Positions 59,683 to 64,000 of a stretch of DNA of 64,000 bases are shown piece after piece (the first letter of the stretch is position 1; each line of letters opens with the position of its first letter). The notes beneath the pieces were generated by a model, which saw nothing but the letters and a program-made list of their open reading frames with translations, made no database searches and had not been told where the DNA came from. The DNA comes from Clostridium merdae (GTDB taxonomy: Bacteria; Bacillota; Clostridia; Oscillospirales; Acutalibacteraceae). The stretch is from assembly GCF_900176635.1 (NCBI RefSeq), contig NZ_FXLN01000004.1, forward strand, positions 1,074,231 through 1,138,230. The letters are read 5' to 3'. The position numbers and the translations under genes are program-made.

Positions 59683-60207
59683 TTACTCTGTATATGTTTC
59701 GTACATCACTGTATCGGAGAGTGATTTTCTTTCAGTTACATGGCGTTCCGGATTTAGGAACCCATTTAGGGGATACCCTAGAATCAATAACACAGTGGGC
59801 ACTATGTATTCTGGTATTTCAAACTCTTTACGAATAATATTGGGGTCAAACAAACCTACCATAACACTACCTATATTTAATTCCCTTGCTGCAAGCATCA
59901 TGTGGTCGCAAACAATACCAATGTCTAAATCGCCCGAACATTTTTGATCAAAAGGGCGTATCAGCTCATTTCGAGTGTCCCTACATACGATTAGAACACA
60001 ACGAGAGCCAAATAAATGATATGCTTTTTCTACCTTAGTCAAATTTTCTGGAGTTTGAACTACTATAATACGTTGTGGCTGCCGATTGCAAGCCGTAGGT
60101 GCAACATGTCCAACCGTTAAAACCTTTTCTAAATCACTTTGGGGAATGATTTTGTCCGTAAATCCACGTGTGGTACAACGTGCTTTTGCTAATTCAAAAA
60201 AGCTCAT
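59683..60207 (-). CDS. Nitroreductase-family protein
   Basis: A 174-residue FMN oxidoreductase: start MSFFELAKARCTTRGFTD, VAPTACNRQPQRIIVV about residue 38 and DIGIVCDHMMLAARELNIGSVMVGLFDPN about 104. ATG 60207 has GGAGGGAAT upstream. The divergent TetR-family gene and operator repeats suggest it is induced by a compound that TetR senses, and it could reduce nitro-compounds or quinones. Confidence 0.87.
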   Translation of the reverse strand: MSFFELAKARCTTRGFTDKIIPQSDLEKVLTVGHVAPTACNRQPQRIIVVQTPENLTKVEKAYHLFGSRCVLIVCRDTRNELIRPFDQKCSGDLDIGIVCDHMMLAARELNIGSVMVGLFDPNIIRKEFEIPEYIVPTVLLILGYPLNGFLNPERHVTERKSLSDTVMYETYTE

Positions 60208-60229
60208 TCTATTCCCTCCATTAAAACAT

Positions 60230-60303
60230 GAATAAAACTTCGTGTTCAATAATAGCACGAATAGAACGCCTCGTCAACCAAACGCGAATAAAACTTCATA
60301 TTC
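60230..60303. promoter_or_regulatory. TetR operator repeats between divergent genes
   Basis: GAATAAAACTTCGTGTTC (60230-60247) and GAATAAAACTTCATATTC (60286-60303) are near-identical 18-bp repeats, each with inverted ends GAATA and T(A/G)TTC. The second abuts the tetR -35 box, the first lies near the nitroreductase start. Likely operators for autoregulation and nitroreductase control. Confidence 0.75.
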
Positions 60304-60305
60304 TA

Positions 60306-60335
60306 TTGACCTAAAGTGAATACATAAGTTATAAT
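60306..60335 (+). promoter_or_regulatory. tetR promoter
   Basis: TTGACC (60306-60311), 18-bp spacer, TATAAT (60330-60335), 18 nt before the start. The upstream operator repeat abuts the -35 box. Confidence 0.75.
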
Positions 60336-60353
60336 GAGCCTGAGGTGAGGTGA

Positions 60354-60953
60354 ATGAAAGAAATACGCAAGCCAATCCAAAAACGTTCCATTGAAAAGAT
60401 GAGAAAAATTTCAGAAGCGGGTTTTGAATTATTTTGCGAAAAGGGTTACCACGGAACAAATACAATAGAAATTGCAAAACGTGCAAATGTATCTACTGGT
60501 GCGCTATACAGTTATTTTCGCGATAAACGTGACATTTATATTGCAGCTTTTGAACAATATCTTACTTCTTTTTCTAATGATTTATTTGAAAAATTAAATA
60601 CTCTAAAAGAGCCGTTCAAGCTTTCCATTTTTATAAAGAGATGGATTTCAATCTATATTGAAGTATATGCTACTTCAAATCAAGCTTTAGCTCAATTAAG
60701 AACGGTAATGATCGAAGACAAAAAAATTAATCAGTACTTTTGCAATTTTGAAAATGAATATGTTACTGGAATTGTTGAGATATTAAAAAGGAACCATATT
60801 GTCTCTGATGATTTACCTGAAAAAGTATATACGTCTTGTATATTGGTGGACGCATTGTGCCGTGAGAGAAGTTCTTTTTCACACGATAGATTAAATTATG
60901 CGGTTTTAGAATCGCAAACAGAAAAAGCGATATACCATCTGCTGTCGTCGTAA
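60354..60953 (+). CDS. TetR-family transcriptional regulator
   Basis: A 199-residue regulator: HTH domain about residues 10-58 (RSIEKMRKISEAGFELFCEKGYHGTNTIEIAKRANVSTGALYSYFRDKRDIYIAAF) and a helical ligand-binding domain. ATG with GAGGTGAGGTGA upstream. It probably represses itself and the divergent nitroreductase through the shared repeats. Confidence 0.92.
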   Translation: MKEIRKPIQKRSIEKMRKISEAGFELFCEKGYHGTNTIEIAKRANVSTGALYSYFRDKRDIYIAAFEQYLTSFSNDLFEKLNTLKEPFKLSIFIKRWISIYIEVYATSNQALAQLRTVMIEDKKINQYFCNFENEYVTGIVEILKRNHIVSDDLPEKVYTSCILVDALCRERSSFSHDRLNYAVLESQTEKAIYHLLSS

Positions 60954-60983
60954 CACTTATGAGTTTAAATTACAAAATAGTAA

Positions 60984-61019
60984 AACCAGCATATCGTCAC
61001 TTTAAACGATATGCTGGTT
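60984..61019 (+). terminator. Terminator after tetR
   Basis: AACCAGCATATCGT pairs perfectly with ACGATATGCTGGTT across CACTTTAA, then ATCTTTTC. It may also work on the other strand. Confidence 0.85.
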
Positions 61020-61097
61020 ATCTTTTCACTTGTTAAAGATGAAAGGCATTAAGCTCAGTTGCAATCTTAAAATTGATATATTTTATAAATACTACGC

Positions 61098-61607
61098 TTA
61101 CATTGCATTTTGCAAAGCAAGTTCATAGGCGGCCTTTGTTTGTTCATCAAAGCAGACCATGGTAACCGCTTTTACCACTTTTGCTTTTTTGGAAAAAGCA
61201 AGAATCTCTCTTACCCCAATATAAGCAGCCGTTTTCAGCGGAAAACGATAAACACCTGTGCTGATGGATGGAAAAGCTATGCTTTCACAGCAATTTTCTT
61301 CTGCAAGTTTGAGGCTGCTTTGGTAACAAGAAGCCAAAAATCCCTCTTCCCCGGCTCCGCCGCCTCGCCAAATAGGTCCAGGCGTGTGGATGACATACTT
61401 TGCCGCAAGCTGGTAGCCTCCTGTTATTTTTGCCTGCCCCGTTTCGCAGCCACGCAGCCCTCGGCATTCCTCCAAAAGCGCGGGGCCTGCCGCCTTGTGA
61501 ATGGCTCCATCCACTCCGCCGCCACCCAACAGAGAAGTGTTGGCAGCATTTACGATTGCATCCACCTGAAAAGTAGTAATATCTCCCTCAACTATAAAAA
61601 AATCCAT
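61098..61607 (-). CDS. Macro-domain protein (O-acetyl-ADP-ribose deacetylase-like)
   Basis: A 169-residue macro domain. VNAANTSLLGGGGVDGAIHKAAG about residues 18-40 holds the ADP-ribose pocket with the catalytic Asp/His region, GYQLAAKYVIHTPGP follows, and PSISTGVYRFPLKTAA about 112. It hydrolyses or binds ADP-ribose derivatives. A short hairpin-rich leader lies upstream. Confidence 0.92.
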   Translation of the reverse strand: MDFFIVEGDITTFQVDAIVNAANTSLLGGGGVDGAIHKAAGPALLEECRGLRGCETGQAKITGGYQLAAKYVIHTPGPIWRGGGAGEEGFLASCYQSSLKLAEENCCESIAFPSISTGVYRFPLKTAAYIGVREILAFSKKAKVVKAVTMVCFDEQTKAAYELALQNAM

Positions 61608-61742
61608 TGGTTCCTCCTTGGGTACCTATACCCGTAAAACCGGCTTCTGCCGTCCCGGTATGCTACTTCACTTTTAAAAACCATCTTTATAAATAGAATA
61701 CTATAATTATCCCAAAAGACAATGAAATAAAGATTAAAAAAA

Positions 61743-61785
61743 CAGCCTCTTACCAGGTGCCTATTCGTCACCGGGTGAGAGGCTG
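61743..61785 (-). terminator. Terminator after the flavodiiron gene
   Basis: CAGCCTCTTACC pairs with GGTGAGAGGCTG on the minus strand, followed by TTTTTTT. Confidence 0.85.
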
Positions 61786-61805
61786 CCATTCATTTTATTG
61801 CGTAA

Positions 61806-62999
61806 TCATTCAGAGATTTGGTCGGCAATACTGCGCGCATAGCACTTCATCTTCGCCAAATCGTCTGCGGTTGGGGTGAAATTGGAACGGATTCCTTCCC
61901 CTAAAAAGTTATACTTTAAATGCTCCATACGTGAGCGCACCATACCAACTGCTTCGCCGCTCCAGCCAAAGGAACCAAATGCCCCAGCAGGTCTTGAACG
62001 AACGTTGATTGCATCAATGCTGGAAAGTACATCCCAAATTATTTTTGGCGCATCACGGTTAATGGTGCAAGAGCCTACGAGCAGTGCGTCCGCATCATTT
62101 GCGGCGGTTACCGTTTCTTCAAAAGGAGTGAAAACCACATCGATCAGCTTCACATCCAGCTCAGAGTCAGCAGCAAGCTCTTCATAGGCTGCCTCTGCCA
62201 ATTGCTTGGTGCAGCCGTAAGCAGAAGCATACAAAATCGCAATCTTGCGAAGGTCGCGCTCTGCAGGCTGGCTCCATTTACGGTAAAGCTCCGTAATCTC
62301 CTGAATCCCTTGCACAAGGCATGGGCCGTGGCTAGTGCAAACCATACGAACCGGCAGGTCTTTGATTTTATCTAGACCGCTGAGCACATAGGGCTTGAAC
62401 GGACCAAAAATACATTCGTAGTAGTGCCGAACCTGCTCCAAGTATTTCTCCCGGTAGTGCATGTTGGTATCTACCATTGTGGGTTCACAAAAATGAGTTC
62501 CAAGAAAATCGCAGGTAAACAGTAAACCGCTCTTTTCGTCCCACGTAAACATGGAATCTGGCCAGTGCAGAAGAGGCGCCACAATAAACTGCAGCGACCT
62601 GTCACCCAGATCTAAAGTCTCTCCCGATTTTACAACATGAAAACGGAACTCCTGATTCGCGATTGCTGTAATGTACTTTTTCGCCGCCATTGTAGAGTAA
62701 ATCTCAATGTTGGGGTTGAGTGCAATCAGCTTTGCCACGCTTCCGGAATGATCCGGCTCCGTGTGATTCATAATCAAGTAATCGATTTCGCTTATATCGA
62801 TAATACTCTGAATATTGTCGAGATATTCTTCAAAGAAATCCGCATGAACGGTCTCAATCAGCACATTTTTCTGGCCGGTAACCAGGTATGCGTTGTAACT
62901 GCTCCCATAGGGAGAATCCATAATAATATCGAACACACGCAAACCAGGGTTTAACACCCCGACCGAATAAATGTGGTCCGCCAATTTCTTCGTTGCCAT
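61806..62999 (-). CDS. A-type flavoprotein (flavodiiron protein, FprA-like)
   Basis: A 397-residue diiron-flavin enzyme reducing O2 to water and/or NO to N2O. The metallo-beta-lactamase-type diiron domain has NHTEPDHSG (H-x-E-x-D-H, about residue 80), LHWPDSMFTWD about 143 and SHGPCLVQG about 225. The flavodoxin domain follows from about 250 (ILYASAYGCTKQLA). Rubredoxin, its likely electron donor, lies just upstream. Defence of an anaerobe against oxygen. Confidence 0.94.
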   Translation of the reverse strand: MATKKLADHIYSVGVLNPGLRVFDIIMDSPYGSSYNAYLVTGQKNVLIETVHADFFEEYLDNIQSIIDISEIDYLIMNHTEPDHSGSVAKLIALNPNIEIYSTMAAKKYITAIANQEFRFHVVKSGETLDLGDRSLQFIVAPLLHWPDSMFTWDEKSGLLFTCDFLGTHFCEPTMVDTNMHYREKYLEQVRHYYECIFGPFKPYVLSGLDKIKDLPVRMVCTSHGPCLVQGIQEITELYRKWSQPAERDLRKIAILYASAYGCTKQLAEAAYEELAADSELDVKLIDVVFTPFEETVTAANDADALLVGSCTINRDAPKIIWDVLSSIDAINVRSRPAGAFGSFGWSGEAVGMVRSRMEHLKYNFLGEGIRSNFTPTADDLAKMKCYARSIADQISE

Positions 63000-63041
63000 G
63001 ACTGAAACATCCTTCCCGCTTACTGGGCGTAAATTTGCCCT

Positions 63042-63200
63042 TTATTCGGGGCTAAACATATCTTTTGATACCCCGCATTCCGGACAGGTCCAGTCTTCAG
63101 GAAGATCTGCAAAGCTAGTTCCGGGAGCGATTCCGTTATCAGGATCCCCAATTGCCGGATCGTATACATAACCACAAGCATCACATACATATTTTGCCAT
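63042..63200 (-). CDS. Rubredoxin
   Basis: A 52-residue iron-sulphur electron carrier: KYVCDACGYVYDPAIGDPD and WTCPECGVSKDMF with CxxC-CxxC iron ligands. ATG 63200 has AGGAG upstream. Adjacent to the flavodiiron gene, gap 42 nt, and probably in the same operon to supply it with electrons. Confidence 0.94.
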   Translation of the reverse strand: MAKYVCDACGYVYDPAIGDPDNGIAPGTSFADLPEDWTCPECGVSKDMFSPE

Positions 63201-63322
63201 AACAATTAACACTCCTTTTCGTTTGACAATCTTTTATCACTAAAGAGATAACGCCTTTAGTATACTCTATTTTTCATAAAATTGTCAATGAATCGCAGTG
63301 TCTTTCAGGTGTCTTTCTTTCG

Positions 63323-63568
63323 TTAGAAACCACCGTCATCCATAATGTTACACAAATGTCCGGGACATACCGTACCCGTTGCTAGGGTACGGGCCAAGGC
63401 CATCGCGCGTGCTTCTGTGCTGCATACATTTGCATATTCGGCTTGGGCATTGACAGTACCCCTTTGTACAATGCGAACCCCAAAGCCGGATTTCTCGTCG
63501 CCAAAAATATAATACTCCAATACTCTGTTTTGACGCGATACGATGATTTTTCCAACATTTTTAACCAT
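63323..63568 (-). CDS. DUF6514-like small protein
   Basis: An 81-residue protein (MVKNVGKIIVSRQNRVLEYYIFGD..., then STEARAMALARTLATGTVCP and a final CNIMDDGG). Clostridial proteins of this pattern are annotated DUF6514. ATG 63568 has GAAAGGGGAG upstream; the longer frame has no site. Function unknown. Confidence 0.65.
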   Translation of the reverse strand: MVKNVGKIIVSRQNRVLEYYIFGDEKSGFGVRIVQRGTVNAQAEYANVCSTEARAMALARTLATGTVCPGHLCNIMDDGGF

Positions 63569-63677
63569 AACGGCCACTCCCCTTTCTTTGTGAAAAATAT
63601 TCACAAATTCTTTATCATTCATCATACGAGATTTATGAAACGTTTTCAATATGACATCCCATTATCACATTCACTTT

Positions 63678-64000
63678 TTAACTTTTCCTCAATATCTTTC
63701 GTCTCTTTGTTTCTTTTTTACCATATGTAGAGTTAAGCAATGCCTTTTCTGCTTCTACTATCACAAATGGTACAAGAGAGAGGATTGCAACTGCAAACCA
63801 CTGGCCACCGCTGAGAACCGCAGTTTTAAATATTTGTGCAACTGGTGGGAACGCAATGACAGAAACCTGCATGAACGTGCAGATAACCGCGGCCACTAAA
63901 ATTTGCGGATTACTGAGGAACCCAATGCGGAACAGCGAATGCGATGAGCGCATGTTAAAGCTATGTACAAGCTGAGAAAGACTTAGTGTTGCAAACGCCA
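63678..64000 (-). CDS. C-terminal end of a cation-transporting P-type ATPase (partial)
   Basis: The 107 codons entering from the right edge read ATLSLSQLVHSFNMRSSHSLFRIGFLSNPQILVAAVICTFMQ and then VIAFPPVAQIFKTAVL, with two or three transmembrane helices and a lysine-rich tail (KKETKRRKILRKS). This is the last transmembrane bundle of a calcium/magnesium-type P2 ATPase. The catalytic part lies outside the window. Confidence 0.85.
   Translation of the reverse strand, partial: AFATLSLSQLVHSFNMRSSHSLFRIGFLSNPQILVAAVICTFMQVSVIAFPPVAQIFKTAVLSGGQWFAVAILSLVPFVIVEAEKALLNSTYGKKETKRRKILRKS

Noticed and set aside
63020..63205. 61-codon minus frame overlapping rubredoxin
   Set aside because: The rubredoxin frame (63042-63200) with CxxC pairs and a ribosome site is the real gene.

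Overview
The window is a low-to-mid GC Firmicute chromosome. The host genes (spore-former-type amidase, methionine gamma-lyase-family protein, paired M42 peptidases, flavodiiron protein with rubredoxin, oxygen-sensitive anaerobe flavour) point to an anaerobic Clostridium of the Oscillospiraceae/Ruminococcaceae type; the exact genus cannot be told from sequence alone. Three blocks are seen.

(1) 1-8571: an AT-rich mobile or formerly mobile region. It has an FtsK/HerA-like ATPase, then a compact replication origin and an HUH-plus-SF3-helicase Rep of the CRESS-DNA virus/plasmid type. The origin carries a perfect 9-bp stem whose loop shows TAGTATTAC, the circovirus-type nonanucleotide. Next come two perfect inverted repeats, a divergent Sau3AI-like (GATC) restriction enzyme and its C5 methyltransferase, and a defence pair (FRG-domain protein and AIPR abortive-infection protein). 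Both genes of that pair are split by single-base frameshifts.

(2) 8572-47815: a complete-looking 39.2-kb siphovirus-type prophage in the 3' end of a tRNA-Leu(TAG) gene, bounded by a 30-bp direct repeat. From right to left: integrase, ImmA-like peptidase and CI-like repressor (plus strand); then on the minus strand Cro-like regulator, BRO-N antirepressor, small early genes, RecT-like/PD-(D/E)XK recombination pair, SSB, CHC2 primase, DUF927 protein, an intergenic GCGGAAC iteron origin, SNF2-type helicase, VRR-NUC, ArpU/RinA-like late regulator, DNA methyltransferase, HNH, terminases, portal, ClpP-type protease, HK97-type capsid, connectors, tail tube, a tail chaperone pair expressed through a -1 frameshift site, tape measure, tail tip genes, GH25 lysin and holin. 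Plus-strand or independent cargo sits between modules (21157-22041, 39113-39331, 30609-31172). The attL end carries a cargo block: kelch-cohesin-dockerin secreted protein, two small membrane/coiled-coil genes, a ComEC-like metallo-beta-lactamase lipoprotein and DUF3006.

(3) 47872-64000: ordinary chromosome: methionine gamma-lyase-like gene; an operon murD - M42 - M42 - GNAT; mutY; a DEAD-box RNA helicase with a long structured leader; a cell-wall amidase; mtnN and a cyclase; a divergent nitroreductase/TetR pair with a repeated operator; a macro-domain protein; flavodiiron protein plus rubredoxin; DUF6514-like protein; and the end of a P-type ATPase.

The most notable signals are the bacterial CRESS-type origin/Rep next to an FtsK-like ATPase, the symmetrical ten-iteron phage origin, the tail-chaperone frameshift cassette with a GC hairpin 6 nt behind the slippery site, the frameshifted FRG/AIPR pair, and a phage-borne cohesin/dockerin protein.
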